Shown here: in pieces, positions 17,220 through 25,684 of the stretch
Position numbering within the stretch: the first letter of the stretch is position 1
Layout: the number at the start of each line of letters is the position of its first letter
DNA from: UBA940 sp964464465
Lineage (GTDB): Bacteria > Bacteroidota > Bacteroidia > Bacteroidales > Rikenellaceae
Length of the DNA: 64,000 nucleotides
Assembly: GCA_964464465.1 (NCBI GenBank)
Contig: CAYXGF010000001.1
Span: forward strand, 34,025-98,024
Direction of reading: 5' to 3'
Notes under the pieces: generated by a model
The model's input: the letters and a program-made list of their open reading frames with translations, nothing else
The model's database searches: none
What the model was told of the DNA's origin: nothing
Translations under genes and position numbers: made by a program

Positions 17220-18028
17220 CGCTCTGATTTTTTACCGTCAAGAAAAGAGTCCAGCCGGTCGAGTATATATTCGCCCACCTCGTCGGTGGTGATGCGCGAC
17301 ACGGCCATCGACGCATTCTGCTCCGCCTCTTTCTTCGAGTCGCCCACCCCGCGGCTCACCTCCATCCCGTCGATGGATATCCGGCACTCGAACACCGGAT
17401 GCGTGGTGGTATACTCGGGAGCCCTGGCAGTATTGAAATCGAGAGCCTGATGCGACTTCTGGCACCATTCGATAAGCCGGCTCTTATGGTCGGTCTCCTC
17501 GGCTATCAGCTCGTCGATATCGAGATGTCTGCCCAGAATACGGTTTATAATGATTCTGTTTACCCTGTCGAATCCCTGGTCGAGATAAAGCGCACCTATC
17601 ATGGCCTCCATAGCGTTGCCGTTGATATACTTCTGCACGGACACGCCGTTCATATGGCTTATTACATGCTTGTCCAACCCTATACTCACCGAGATGCGGT
17701 TCATCGTCTGACGGTTGACTATCTTGGAACGGCGGCGGGTAAGAACCCCCTCGTCCGCCTTCGGATATTTGCAGAAGAGATAATCCGAGACTATGGCCTC
17801 CAACACCGCGTCTCCCAGATATTCGAGCCTCTCGTTGTTGAGCGGCGTACCGTCGTCCATAAATACAGAAGCCGACCTGTGTAACAGAGCCAGCTTGTAT
17901 AATTCTATATTGTTCGGATTTACTCCGAATATGTCTTTCGCGATTTTATAAAAATCCCTGTCCTTGGAAAAGAGTCGTTTCAGAGGTCCTGTAATAAAGC
18001 CCAGCATCCCGTCGTCCCAGTTTTCCAA
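17216..18028 (-). CDS. rnc: Ribonuclease III
   Basis: Double-strand-specific endoribonuclease that processes rRNA precursors and structured mRNAs; 270 aa, slightly longer than E. coli because of an N-terminal extension. The catalytic signature NERLEYLGDAVLE lies near residue 65, and a C-terminal double-stranded RNA-binding domain (ending near residue 250) is recognisable from FECRISIDG and SKKEAEQNASM. Part of acpP-fabF-rnc-radC, an order common in Bacteroidetes. Confidence 0.96.
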   Translation of the reverse strand: MENWDDGMLGFITGPLKRLFSKDRDFYKIAKDIFGVNPNNIELYKLALLHRSASVFMDDGTPLNNERLEYLGDAVLEAIVSDYLFCKYPKADEGVLTRRRSKIVNRQTMNRISVSIGLDKHVISHMNGVSVQKYINGNAMEAMIGALYLDQGFDRVNRIIINRILGRHLDIDELIAEETDHKSRLIEWCQKSHQALDFNTARAPEYTTTHPVFECRISIDGMEVSRGVGDSKKEAEQNASMAVSRITTDEVGEYILDRLDSFLDGKKSER

Positions 18029-18081
18029 TTACCTTAACCACTCTTGGGGTCTTAGAAACAGGTGATGCCCAACCCGGCCCC

Positions 18082-18170
18082 CTGTCTCCGCGCTCCGGCT
18101 ACTTCACATCCAGCTGTCTCCGCACTCCGGCTATTTCGCGCCCCGCTATCTCCGCCCCCGGTTATTCGTA
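18082..18170. repeat. 32-bp tandem repeat between fabF and rnc
   Basis: Two and a half copies of a 32-bp unit: CTGTCTCCGCGCTCCGGCTA... (18082-18113), a second unit differing at about six positions (18114-18145) and a degenerate third (from 18146) that runs into the last codons and stop of fabF. Confidence 0.65.
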
Positions 18171-19412
18171 TTTTTTCAAAATAATGGTGGAGTTGTGGCC
18201 TCCGAAACCGAAAGTATTGCTCATTGCATACTTCACATCTCTCTTCTGGGCCTTGCCGAGCGTGAGATTGAGTTTCGGGTCTATCTGCGGGTCGAGTTCC
18301 TGCACATTGATGGTGGGAGGAATGATACCCTTGGTTATAGCCATGATGCAGGCCAGAGCCTCGACAGCACCGGCGCCACCGAGAAGGTGTCCGGTCATGG
18401 ATTTTGTCGAAGATATGTTCACGCCGTAAATGGCATCGCCGAAAAGTTCGGCAATACCCTTCAACTCCGCGGGGTCGCCGACAGGAGTGGAGGTTCCGTG
18501 AACATTGACGTAATCTATCTGTTCGGGTGAGATTCCGGCATCCTTCATCGCATGTTTCATGGAGAGTTTCGCACCCAGACCTTCCGGATGCGGAGCCGTG
18601 AAGTGATATGCATCAGCGCTCATTCCGCCGCCGGCAACCTCTGCGTAAATCTTGGCGCCGCGGGCTTTCGCGTGTTCGAGTTCTTCGAGAACAAGAGCCG
18701 CACCACCCTCGCCGATTACGAAACCGTCGCGGCCCGCGTCGAACGGACGCGATGCGGTGGCAGGGTCGTCGTTGCGGGTGGACAGAGCCTTCATGGTGTT
18801 GAAACCGCCCACACCCGGCTGATTCACAGCGGCCTCGCTGCCGCCGGTAATCATTATGTCGGCACGTCCCATGCGAATCTGGTCGAGAGCGTCGATTATC
18901 GCATGCGTGGATGACGCGCAGGCGGATACCGTACAATAGTTGGGTCCCATGAAGCCGTACTTCATGGCAATGTGACCGGCAGCTATGTCGGCAATCATCT
19001 TAGGAATAAAGAAAGGGCTGAATCTCGGGTTTTCGCCACCCTCGACAAAGCCCTTTACCTCTTGGAAGAATGTTTCCAGACCTCCGATACCGGCGCCCCA
19101 TATACAACCTGCCATCTCTTTGTCGACAGCCTGCACGTCGATTCCCGAATCCTGCATAGCCTGTTCCGCTGCAACAAGCGCGTACTGGGCGAACAGGTCG
19201 TACTTGCGAATCTCCTTGCGGTCAAAATAGTCCTCGCCGTTAAAGTTTTTCACTTCGCACGCAAACTGAGTTTTAAACTTAGAGGCATCGAAATGGGTGA
19301 TGGGGCCTGCGCCGCTCACGCCGTTTTCCAGATTGGAAAAATATTCCTCTACCGAATTACCCAGAGGGTTAATAGTGCCGATACCCGTTACTACAACTCT
19401 TCTCGATTTCAT
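18162..19412 (-). CDS. fabF: Beta-ketoacyl-ACP synthase II
   Basis: Condensing enzyme of fatty-acid elongation that uses malonyl-ACP; 416 aa. The thiolase-fold catalytic triad is present: Cys165 in VSACASSTH, the first His in NVHGTSTPVGD and the second in TKSMTGHLLGGAG. Type II assignment follows from length and from position directly after acpP. Distal part of the same transcript encodes rnc and radC. Confidence 0.97.
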   Translation of the reverse strand: MKSRRVVVTGIGTINPLGNSVEEYFSNLENGVSGAGPITHFDASKFKTQFACEVKNFNGEDYFDRKEIRKYDLFAQYALVAAEQAMQDSGIDVQAVDKEMAGCIWGAGIGGLETFFQEVKGFVEGGENPRFSPFFIPKMIADIAAGHIAMKYGFMGPNYCTVSACASSTHAIIDALDQIRMGRADIMITGGSEAAVNQPGVGGFNTMKALSTRNDDPATASRPFDAGRDGFVIGEGGAALVLEELEHAKARGAKIYAEVAGGGMSADAYHFTAPHPEGLGAKLSMKHAMKDAGISPEQIDYVNVHGTSTPVGDPAELKGIAELFGDAIYGVNISSTKSMTGHLLGGAGAVEALACIMAITKGIIPPTINVQELDPQIDPKLNLTLGKAQKRDVKYAMSNTFGFGGHNSTIILKKYE

Positions 19413-19489
19413 GACTTTCCGTTGTTTTCGTTAAAAACTGTTGTTTGCCTTGTGTAAAGTGTTTTAGTTATAATCGAAATCCGAATATG

Positions 19490-19720
19490 TTATTTATTCT
19501 TTTCGATATATTCGATAGCTCCGCCTACGGTAGTAATCTTACCGGCTTCCTCTTCGGGGATGGTGATACCGAATTCGTTCTCGAACTCCATGATGAGCTC
19601 TACCTGATCCAGTGAGTCGGCGCCCAGGTCGTTGAATGTTGCTGTTTCAACGATTTCAGCATCGTCAACTGCAAGTTTCTTCTTGATGATGTCCTTTACT
19701 TTTGCAGAAATTTCAGACAT
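19490..19720 (-). CDS. acpP: Acyl carrier protein
   Basis: The 76-aa carrier of growing fatty acyl chains. Phosphopantetheine is attached to Ser36 in the ADSLDQVELIMEFE signature; the protein is strongly acidic, as usual. First gene before fabF (77 bp apart), with its own TACTTTTG promoter. Confidence 0.98.
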   Translation of the reverse strand: MSEISAKVKDIIKKKLAVDDAEIVETATFNDLGADSLDQVELIMEFENEFGITIPEEEAGKITTVGGAIEYIEKNK

Positions 19721-19788
19721 AGCGATTTGATTTTAGTTAAACACTGTTTATTTAAAAAAATACTTGTTCTCAAAAACAAAATTCCGCA

Positions 19789-19822
19789 CAAAAGTAACAC
19801 TTTTTCTATTACTTTTGCCAAA
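19789..19822 (-). promoter_or_regulatory. Predicted acpP promoter
   Basis: Minus strand TTTG (19822-19819), 22-nt spacer, TACTTTTG (19796-19789). Transcription would start near 19782, about 60 nt before acpP. Confidence 0.65.
19810..19817 (+). promoter_or_regulatory. Predicted purN promoter -7 element
   Basis: Plus-strand TACTTTTG, overlapping the divergent acpP promoter. It would give a leader of about 50 nt before purN. No clear -33 element. Confidence 0.45.
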
Positions 19823-19875
19823 AATAGCAACTTTTTTAGGTCGGGTGCAACCCGCACCAACATAAAACATTGATT

Positions 19876-20460
19876 ATGAAGAACATAGCAATTCTCGCAT
19901 CGGGAGCCGGCTCGAACGCCGGACGAATCATAGAACACTTCGGGAAAAGCGGCTCGGCCCGCATATCCGCAATCATCACCGACAACCCGCGCGCCGGGGT
20001 GCTCGGCATAGCCAGCGCCGCAGACATCCGCGCCGTGGTTCTGTCCCGCCGCTCGATAGCGCAGGGACAGCCTCTGCTCGACGAACTGCAAGCCGCCGGA
20101 GCCGACTACGTGGTTCTCGCAGGATTCCTGCGCCTTATTCCGCCGCAGGTTGTGGAGAAATATTCCGGCCGGATGGTCAACATCCACCCGTCGCTGCTGC
20201 CAAAGTACGGAGGCAAAGGCATGTACGGCGGAAGAGTGCACGAGGCTGTAATGCAGGCCGGCGAGAAAGAGTCCGGAATAACGATTCATCTGGTCAGCGA
20301 GCAGTACGACCGCGGGCGGATTCTGGCGCAGTACAGCGTGCCCATAACCGAACAGGACACAGTGCACACGCTGGAAACGAAAATCCACCAGCTGGAACAC
20401 CGGCATTTCCCGGAAGTAATCGAAAAACTCATACTCGAAACAGGCGAAAACGGACTTTAA
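19876..20460 (+). CDS. purN: Phosphoribosylglycinamide formyltransferase
   Basis: Formyl-THF-dependent GAR transformylase, third step of purine synthesis; 194 aa. N-terminal phosphate-binding ASGAGSNA, then the catalytic NIHPSLLPKYGG (Asn102, His104) and the conserved Asp145 in QYDRGRIL. The ATG at 19876 is chosen over a TTG two codons upstream. Transcribed alone; the terminator stem overlaps the last codons. Confidence 0.96.
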   Translation: MKNIAILASGAGSNAGRIIEHFGKSGSARISAIITDNPRAGVLGIASAADIRAVVLSRRSIAQGQPLLDELQAAGADYVVLAGFLRLIPPQVVEKYSGRMVNIHPSLLPKYGGKGMYGGRVHEAVMQAGEKESGITIHLVSEQYDRGRILAQYSVPITEQDTVHTLETKIHQLEHRHFPEVIEKLILETGENGL

Positions 20461-20477
20461 AAGTCCGTTTTCCTTTT
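20446..20477 (+). terminator. Terminator of purN
   Basis: GAAAACGGACTT and its complement around the stop codon, 3-nt loop, followed by TTTTCCTTTT. It may also serve the convergent anti-sigma gene. Confidence 0.8.
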
Positions 20478-20498
20478 CCGCATCCCGTACGCACCGGC

Positions 20499-21284
20499 TC
20501 AGCGCAGGAAAAGACTTCGCGGGATGTCGGCTCCGAAAATCACGGACGACGTCTCCATAACCGTAACGCTGCGGCCGTCGTCGGCAGTCATGACAACGGA
20601 TGCCTTTATCAACAGTCCGTTCTCCCGCGAAAACTCACCGCGAATAATCACACCGCCGCCAGTTTTCTCATGGCTGACGGTTATGACCCCATCCTTTTCC
20701 GTAATTTCGCCTGCCGGGATTTCGCCCACTATGCGCGTCGCAGACCCGATATCCAACAAATCTCTCAGTTCAAGGCCGATGAAGCGCGACGGATGCCGCT
20801 CGACTTCCTTTCCGTCTTTAAGCCGGATATAATCCGCTCCATCGTAAACAACGGAATTCCGGTCCGAATCATGCCAGTCTATGCGGCAGCCGGCCTCACC
20901 ACTCTGCCCGCAAAGGATGTATAGCGTCCCGCCTACCCACGGAGCATCAGGACGCGGTACATATACCTCATCATCGGAAGTCTCCGCTCCCCGACATGTG
21001 AAATTAACCGTGCAGCCTCCTGTTACGGCAACGGTTTCGAGAGCCCGAATTATAATTTCGGACGCAGGCACGGAAGAGGCGGCTGCCGGCATCGACACTC
21101 TCACCGCAACAAAGAGAATCAAGGCAAGCATGGCGGCGACACTTCCGACAGTCCATATCCAGGTCCGCCGAGGCTTCTCGAAGTTCACAATTCTTCCCGT
21201 CATCTCACGTGAAAAGCGCGGGGACAGCATGCCGACCACCTTATCGTAGTCCGCCCCGTCGCAGTGTTTTCTTTCGTTATCCAT
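20499..21284 (-). CDS. Putative anti-sigma factor, single-pass membrane protein
   Basis: A 261-aa protein lying 13 bp downstream of an ECF sigma gene. It has a short cytoplasmic N-terminus (about 40 residues), one transmembrane segment (about residues 41-63, WIWTVGSVAAMLALILFVAV) and a periplasmic domain of ~195 residues. That domain, with VVYDGADYIRLKDGKEVERH, looks like a beta-rich LolA-type lipid-binding fold; this is my impression and a profile search is needed. Role as regulator of the adjacent sigma factor is inferred from gene order and topology. Confidence 0.65.
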   Translation of the reverse strand: MDNERKHCDGADYDKVVGMLSPRFSREMTGRIVNFEKPRRTWIWTVGSVAAMLALILFVAVRVSMPAAASSVPASEIIIRALETVAVTGGCTVNFTCRGAETSDDEVYVPRPDAPWVGGTLYILCGQSGEAGCRIDWHDSDRNSVVYDGADYIRLKDGKEVERHPSRFIGLELRDLLDIGSATRIVGEIPAGEITEKDGVITVSHEKTGGGVIIRGEFSRENGLLIKASVVMTADDGRSVTVMETSSVIFGADIPRSLFLR

Positions 21285-21297
21285 ATATATACCGTCT

Positions 21298-21801
21298 TTA
21301 AAGTAAATTTTCCCGTTTCAACCCGTCCCGCAATTTTTCGATACCGTACCGGAAACGCGCCTTGGCCGTCGGCAGCGGAACCTGCATTATCTCGGAAACT
21401 TCCTGAAATGTCAACCCGCAGTGAAGGTGCAGACGAATAGTCTCGGACTGCTCCTCGGGCAGCAGACTCAGCAGTTTGTTTATCAGCGTGAACTCCTCGT
21501 CGAAGTTTTCAGGCTGCATGGTTGCCGAATCGAGCAACTCGAAAGAGTCGATACTCACCTTGTCGACTCTCGACGAACTCCTGACCACATCATTGCACGC
21601 ATTGCACAGGGCACGATAAATATAGGAACGGACATTGCCGACACCGGCAAGCCGCTCAGGTTTCGACAATAATTTGACATACAGATTGTGCAGCGTGTCC
21701 TCAACATCATTAATGTCACGCAGGCGATAACTGGCATACCGAAAAAGTCTCTCTTTTTCCGCTTCAAGTATCTCGGAAATCAATCGGGTCGTAATCATCA
21801 C
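21298..21801 (-). CDS. ECF-type RNA polymerase sigma factor
   Basis: Sigma-70 family protein of 167 aa with only regions 2 and 4, as in ECF sigmas. Region 2 contains YRLRDINDVEDTLHNLYVKLL and region 4 contains LLPEEQSETIRLHLHCGLTFQEVSEIMQVPLPTAKAR, a helix-turn-helix for -35 recognition. It is followed by a probable membrane anti-sigma factor. The start codon at 21801 lies 20 bp from the end of repeat element copy B. Target genes cannot be read from this window. Confidence 0.92.
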   Translation of the reverse strand: MMITTRLISEILEAEKERLFRYASYRLRDINDVEDTLHNLYVKLLSKPERLAGVGNVRSYIYRALCNACNDVVRSSSRVDKVSIDSFELLDSATMQPENFDEEFTLINKLLSLLPEEQSETIRLHLHCGLTFQEVSEIMQVPLPTAKARFRYGIEKLRDGLKRENLL

Positions 21802-21820
21802 AATAATTCGTTTCGGGAAT

Positions 21821-21955
21821 TATATACAATTTTACAGTTATGCGCTCCTGCGTAAGCGCGCGGGCCGGAGCCTCGCCCAGCGAAGACCCGCTCGACAGCG
21901 TTCCATTCGCAGGCTCCGGCCCTAATTACGAATCCGTTACCATAAAGTTATATAC
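21821..21955 (+). mobile_element. MITE-like intergenic element, copy B
   Basis: A 135-bp element beginning TATATACAATTTTACAGTTA (21821-21840) and ending ATAAAGTTATATA (21942-21954). The core CGCGCGGGCCGGAGCC matches copies A and C. It directly abuts the promoter region of the ECF sigma gene. Apart from this and a terminator, 21802-22157 shows nothing I recognise. Confidence 0.7.
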
Positions 21956-22099
21956 AGACACCCTCGTTTTCATATAATAATGACGTCACAACCCAAAAAA
22001 AGATGTAAAGACGCCAAGACATTTCTACGACTCCGAGAGCCTTGCAGAGTACAGCCTGCACCCTGCCGACCTTCCGAACGCAAATTCCCGAACTGACAT

Positions 22100-22134
22100 A
22101 AAAAAAGAGAACCCGACAAAGGTCCTCTCTTTTT
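22100..22134 (-). terminator. Terminator of the DUF362/S-component unit
   Basis: Minus-strand stem AAAAAGAGA...ACC / GGTTCTCTTTTT with a 2-nt bulge, ending in a run of seven Ts. Confidence 0.75.
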
Positions 22135-22157
22135 CACTCCGCGCGCCGGCGCCGCCT

Positions 22158-22670
22158 TTACTTGCGGAGCAGGAATCTTATAACCGCCCAGCCACCGAAA
22201 ATCTGCAACAGCATTCCCGGCAGACCGACAGCCGTATGGCTCCACGCCACCGACATGTCGCCCGTCAGCGCCCACTCGAAAAGCATACCGAGCGACTGGC
22301 TGAACAGCACCACGGCTGCGAGAACCGGCACCGACACCTTTCCGAGACGCGCGGCCGCACAGCCTGCGGCACCGGCCGTCAGCACCGACTCCGCCAGCAC
22401 GACAGGCATCATCGCTCCCGAAGGCATTCCGGTCAGCATGCTGCTGACGACAGGCGAGAGCAGCGCCGTGACAAGGCCTACACGCCAGCCGTACTTGCAG
22501 GCGCCAACAAGCGTGAAGAAGTATATGGGCAGAAGACGCTCTCCGCCCATAGGTACGGCATGGCAGAGCCACGGCAGGATAACATTTCCGGCCACGAACG
22601 CAGCGACAGCCAGATAAGCCGCCGCGCTGTCGTACCTCAAAGAGTAAAGTTTTACGGATGTAGTTTGCAT
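22158..22670 (-). CDS. Integral membrane protein, ECF-transporter S-component-like
   Basis: A 170-aa highly hydrophobic protein with five or six predicted membrane segments (for example LPIYFFTLVGACKYGWRVGL and AESVLTAGAAGCAAARLG). Size, topology and Gly/Ala-rich segments resemble S-components of energy-coupling factor vitamin transporters, the substrate-binding membrane subunit. No AT module is nearby; S-components often share one encoded elsewhere. It follows the DUF362 gene by 12 bp, so the two are co-transcribed. Substrate unknown. Confidence 0.6.
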   Translation of the reverse strand: MQTTSVKLYSLRYDSAAAYLAVAAFVAGNVILPWLCHAVPMGGERLLPIYFFTLVGACKYGWRVGLVTALLSPVVSSMLTGMPSGAMMPVVLAESVLTAGAAGCAAARLGKVSVPVLAAVVLFSQSLGMLFEWALTGDMSVAWSHTAVGLPGMLLQIFGGWAVIRFLLRK

Positions 22671-22682
22671 ATCTCTGTGATT

Positions 22683-23645
22683 TTAGTCAAGTTTAATCAG
22701 TTCGTATTCGCGGCTGCCCATGCCCAGACTCTCGGCATATTCGAGCGTGTGCATGCCGTTGCGGGAGTCGATGCGCTCGATGAGGTGTATCTTGCCGTGG
22801 TCGGACGAGGAGCGCACCAAATCGGTGCAGGCCATGTCGAGGGCCACGGGGTCGAGCGAAGCCAGTATTCCTATGTCGCCCATCTTCGGGTCTTCGGGAG
22901 CAGCCACGCAGTCGCAGTCCACCGACAGATTGTTGGCGACACTTATATATAGTATATTGTCGCCGCAGTGGTCCGTTATGGCCTTGGCCGCCTCGGTCAT
23001 GGATTCGAGAAAATCATCCTGCGGAGGAAGCTCGCTCCACACCTTGTGCATGTCGGTGGTCTTGCCGGCGGAGTGAATCCACGCCTTGCCCTGCGAGGAG
23101 GCTATGCCTATGGATATGTTCTTTATCGCGCCGCCGAAACCGCCCATCGGATGCCCCTTGAAGTGCGACAGCACGACGGTGAAATCATAGTCGAGATAGT
23201 TCCTGCCGACGATATCCTCTTTCAGATGGCGGCCTCCGGCCACAGGCAGCGAGACCTGACCCTCGGCATCCATTATATCCACCGGAGCGATAGCGGTGAA
23301 GCCGTGGTCGGCAGCCGCTTTGAGATGGCTCTCCGTATCGGCGCGTCCGCCGCCGTATGCCGTGTTGCACTCGACGATGGTGCCGCCGACCTTCCGCACC
23401 AAATCCTTTATAAGGTCGGGATTCAGATAGTTGTTGTTGCCCGGCTCGCCGGTGGAGAGCTTGACAGCCACACGACCCTCGGCCTTCCGGCCCAGAGCCT
23501 CGTAAATCTTCACCAGATTCCCGGAATTTATCTCCGAGAACATATACACTTTCGACGGCCCTGCATCCTGATGCTCCGCACCCTGACACCCGCAGTCCGA
23601 AAGAGCGATTGTCGACATCATAAACATAAGATTCATTTTATTCAT
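22683..23645 (-). CDS. DUF362 domain protein, possibly exported
   Basis: A 320-aa protein of the DUF362 family, recognised from VKLSTGEPGNNNYLNPDLI, TIVECNTAYGGGR, LSHFKGHPMGGFGGAIKN and DIGILASLDPVALDMACTDL. DUF362 proteins are often fused to ferredoxins; here the ferredoxin part is absent but FeS proteins are encoded just upstream. The N-terminus is hydrophobic with Cys residues (ALSDCGCQG) and could be a signal or lipoprotein signal, though the -1 Asp is atypical. Start 23645 is preferred to 23657 because the predicted transcription start lies near 23663. Biochemical function unknown. Confidence 0.8.
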   Translation of the reverse strand: MNKMNLMFMMSTIALSDCGCQGAEHQDAGPSKVYMFSEINSGNLVKIYEALGRKAEGRVAVKLSTGEPGNNNYLNPDLIKDLVRKVGGTIVECNTAYGGGRADTESHLKAAADHGFTAIAPVDIMDAEGQVSLPVAGGRHLKEDIVGRNYLDYDFTVVLSHFKGHPMGGFGGAIKNISIGIASSQGKAWIHSAGKTTDMHKVWSELPPQDDFLESMTEAAKAITDHCGDNILYISVANNLSVDCDCVAAPEDPKMGDIGILASLDPVALDMACTDLVRSSSDHGKIHLIERIDSRNGMHTLEYAESLGMGSREYELIKLD

Positions 23646-23669
23646 TGTTCCTGCCATATAACATCAATG

Positions 23670-23677
23670 CAAATTTA
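23670..23677 (-). promoter_or_regulatory. Predicted DUF362 promoter -7 element
   Basis: Minus-strand TAAATTTG, start expected near 23663. It gives DUF362 and the S-component-like gene a transcript separate from the upstream DUF1893 operon. Confidence 0.55.
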
Positions 23678-23830
23678 AAAATTTCCGCAACAATATACAC
23701 CATTTCCGACGTTTCGGCAAGTCGGTACCGGCACGCCGCAGCCCTGAGCGCGACACATGGACATCGTGCGGACCTCACCCTCGCCCCGCGGAAACCGGCT
23801 GTTGCTGCGGCGGCAGAGAACCCGGACCGC

Positions 23831-24256
23831 TCACCCCTGCAACCCTCCGAGAAAATCCTCTATCTGCGCCAGACACTCCTGGGCCGTGCCCAATCCAGCG
23901 CATCGCTGCTCCACGGGGCATATGCCTGTACCGGCCCTGTTTATTATGTTCGGCACCCGCACTGCACACTCCACTTCGATGCCCGCACTGCGGAAAAGCT
24001 CCACGGCGGGCTCGCTCAGCACATCGGCATAGACATGTCTCACACCGCCCAGCACCATCAGTGCGGCGGCTCCCTTTCCGACCACCTTGTCCGTCACCCT
24101 GGCTCCGGAGAGAAACTCAGGCTCATGGAGCAACAAATCGTACAGGTCCTTCACGCCGCGCTGTCTGAAAACGCGCACGCTGTCGCCGCGACGTATCACG
24201 CACGAACAGCCGGACGAGTACAGCAGCTCTATGTCTTCTTCGAAAAACCGGTCCAT
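23831..24256 (-). CDS. DUF1893 protein
   Basis: A 141-aa protein of the DUF1893 family. The core LLYSSGCSCVIRRGDSVRVF ... GKGAAALMVLGGVRHVYADVLSEPA is diagnostic in my reading. The Thermotoga representative (TM1506) has, as I recall, a deaminase-like fold without proven catalysis. The C-terminus adds three Cys in GICPVEQRCAGLGTAQEC. It lies 8 bp after the aldo-keto reductase/ferredoxin gene and ends the three-gene operon. The conserved context suggests a redox-linked role, not yet defined. Confidence 0.8.
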   Translation of the reverse strand: MDRFFEEDIELLYSSGCSCVIRRGDSVRVFRQRGVKDLYDLLLHEPEFLSGARVTDKVVGKGAAALMVLGGVRHVYADVLSEPAVELFRSAGIEVECAVRVPNIINRAGTGICPVEQRCAGLGTAQECLAQIEDFLGGLQG

Positions 24257-24264
24257 ACTCACCC

Positions 24265-25671
24265 CTAAAAATCGCGTCCCTGCTTCAAATCCTCGACGAA
24301 CTTGTCTATGCGCCGCATCTGGCGCGGGATATTGATACGCTGCGGACAATGCGCCGTACACTTGTTGCAGCCTATGCAGTGGTCCGCCTGACGGAGGCGC
24401 GGCACGCTGCGGTCATAGCCCACAAGAAACGCCCGGCGGGCCTGACGGTATGAGGGCGACTGCGACGAGGCCGGAACATTGCCCTCGTTGATACATTTGT
24501 TGAAATGGGTCAGTATGCCCGGAATATCCAGTCCGTAGGGGCACGGCATGCAGTACTTGCAATTGTTGCACGGAATCGTCGGGTAACGCAGCAACAGCTG
24601 TGCCGTCTGTTCCAGGAACTCCATATCATCCTCCGTAAGAGGTTCGAGCGGCGAGAATGTGCGCAGATTGTCCTGCAAATGCTCCATGAACGACATTCCG
24701 CTCAGCACCGTGAGCACTCCGGGGAAAGAACCGGCAAAACGGAAGGCCCACGAAGCTACGCTCGCATCCGGACGGCGCTGTTTCAGCGTGGCGGCTATGT
24801 GGTCGTGGACGTTCGACAGACGGCCGCCCAGCAGAGGCTCCATTATCACGGCCGGAATACCCCTCTTTTCCAGCTCGCCGTACAGGTATATGGCGTCCGT
24901 ATTGCGCGGATGCTCCTGCTTGGCATGCTTCCAGTCCACGTAGTTGAGCTGTATCTGCACGAAGTCCCAGCGGTATTTGTCATGCTGCGAGAGCAGATGG
25001 TCGAAAACCTGTATGTCTCCGTGGAACGAGAAGCCCAGATTGCGGATACGCCCCGCCTCGCGCTCCGCAAGGAGGAAATCGAGCATCCCGTTGTCGATGA
25101 ACCGCGCGTTGAACTCCTTCATGCCGTCGCCCATGCCCACGGCGTGCAGCAGCAGGTAGTCTATATAGTCCACCTGCAACTCCTTGAACGAGTTGAGGTA
25201 CATGGCCCGCGACGCCTCGAAGGACCACGTGTCGGGCGTAAGGTTGGATATTTTCGTGGCTATGAAATAGCTGTCGCGCGGATGACGGCTCAGCGCACGT
25301 CCCGTGACCCGCTCCGAATAACCGTCACCGTATGCCGGCGCCGTATCGAAATAGTTCACGCCGTGTTCCATGGCATAGTCCACGAGCCTGTTCACAGCCT
25401 GCTGGTCCACACCGCCCTCGGCATTGCTGTCGCGGGTGCCTTCCCAGCCCCAGCGAAGGCATCCGTAGCCGAGCAGCGCCACCTTGTCACCCGTACTGGG
25501 ATTTATCCTGTACGTCATTTCGCCCTCATGGGCTTCGGCCGCCCTCTGCGACGCTGCATTCCCCGAAACATCGCAGCCTGCAAGCGCAGCCGCGGATACG
25601 GCGGTTCCCACACCTACACGTCTGATGAACTCGCGCCGCGAAATGTCCCCGTTATCGTTTTTCTTTTCCAT
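24265..25671 (-). CDS. Tat-exported aldo-keto reductase/ferredoxin lipoprotein
   Basis: A 468-aa fusion. Residues 1-35 form a Tat signal (SRREFIRRVGVG) that ends in a lipobox (LAGCD), so the protein should be folded before export and then lipidated. Residues ~50-340 are an aldo-keto reductase barrel (NYFDTAPAYGDGYSE, the Asp/Tyr motif; LLLHAVGMGD). The C-terminal part has two cysteine groups, CNNCKYCMPCPYG and CIGCNKCTAHCP, typical of AKR-ferredoxin fusions that bind [4Fe-4S] clusters. Upstream gene (13 bp) is a membrane polyferredoxin that could be its electron partner. Substrate unknown. Confidence 0.88.
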   Translation of the reverse strand: MEKKNDNGDISRREFIRRVGVGTAVSAAALAGCDVSGNAASQRAAEAHEGEMTYRINPSTGDKVALLGYGCLRWGWEGTRDSNAEGGVDQQAVNRLVDYAMEHGVNYFDTAPAYGDGYSERVTGRALSRHPRDSYFIATKISNLTPDTWSFEASRAMYLNSFKELQVDYIDYLLLHAVGMGDGMKEFNARFIDNGMLDFLLAEREAGRIRNLGFSFHGDIQVFDHLLSQHDKYRWDFVQIQLNYVDWKHAKQEHPRNTDAIYLYGELEKRGIPAVIMEPLLGGRLSNVHDHIAATLKQRRPDASVASWAFRFAGSFPGVLTVLSGMSFMEHLQDNLRTFSPLEPLTEDDMEFLEQTAQLLLRYPTIPCNNCKYCMPCPYGLDIPGILTHFNKCINEGNVPASSQSPSYRQARRAFLVGYDRSVPRLRQADHCIGCNKCTAHCPQRINIPRQMRRIDKFVEDLKQGRDF

Positions 25672-25684
25672 AGCAGTTTAGCAA

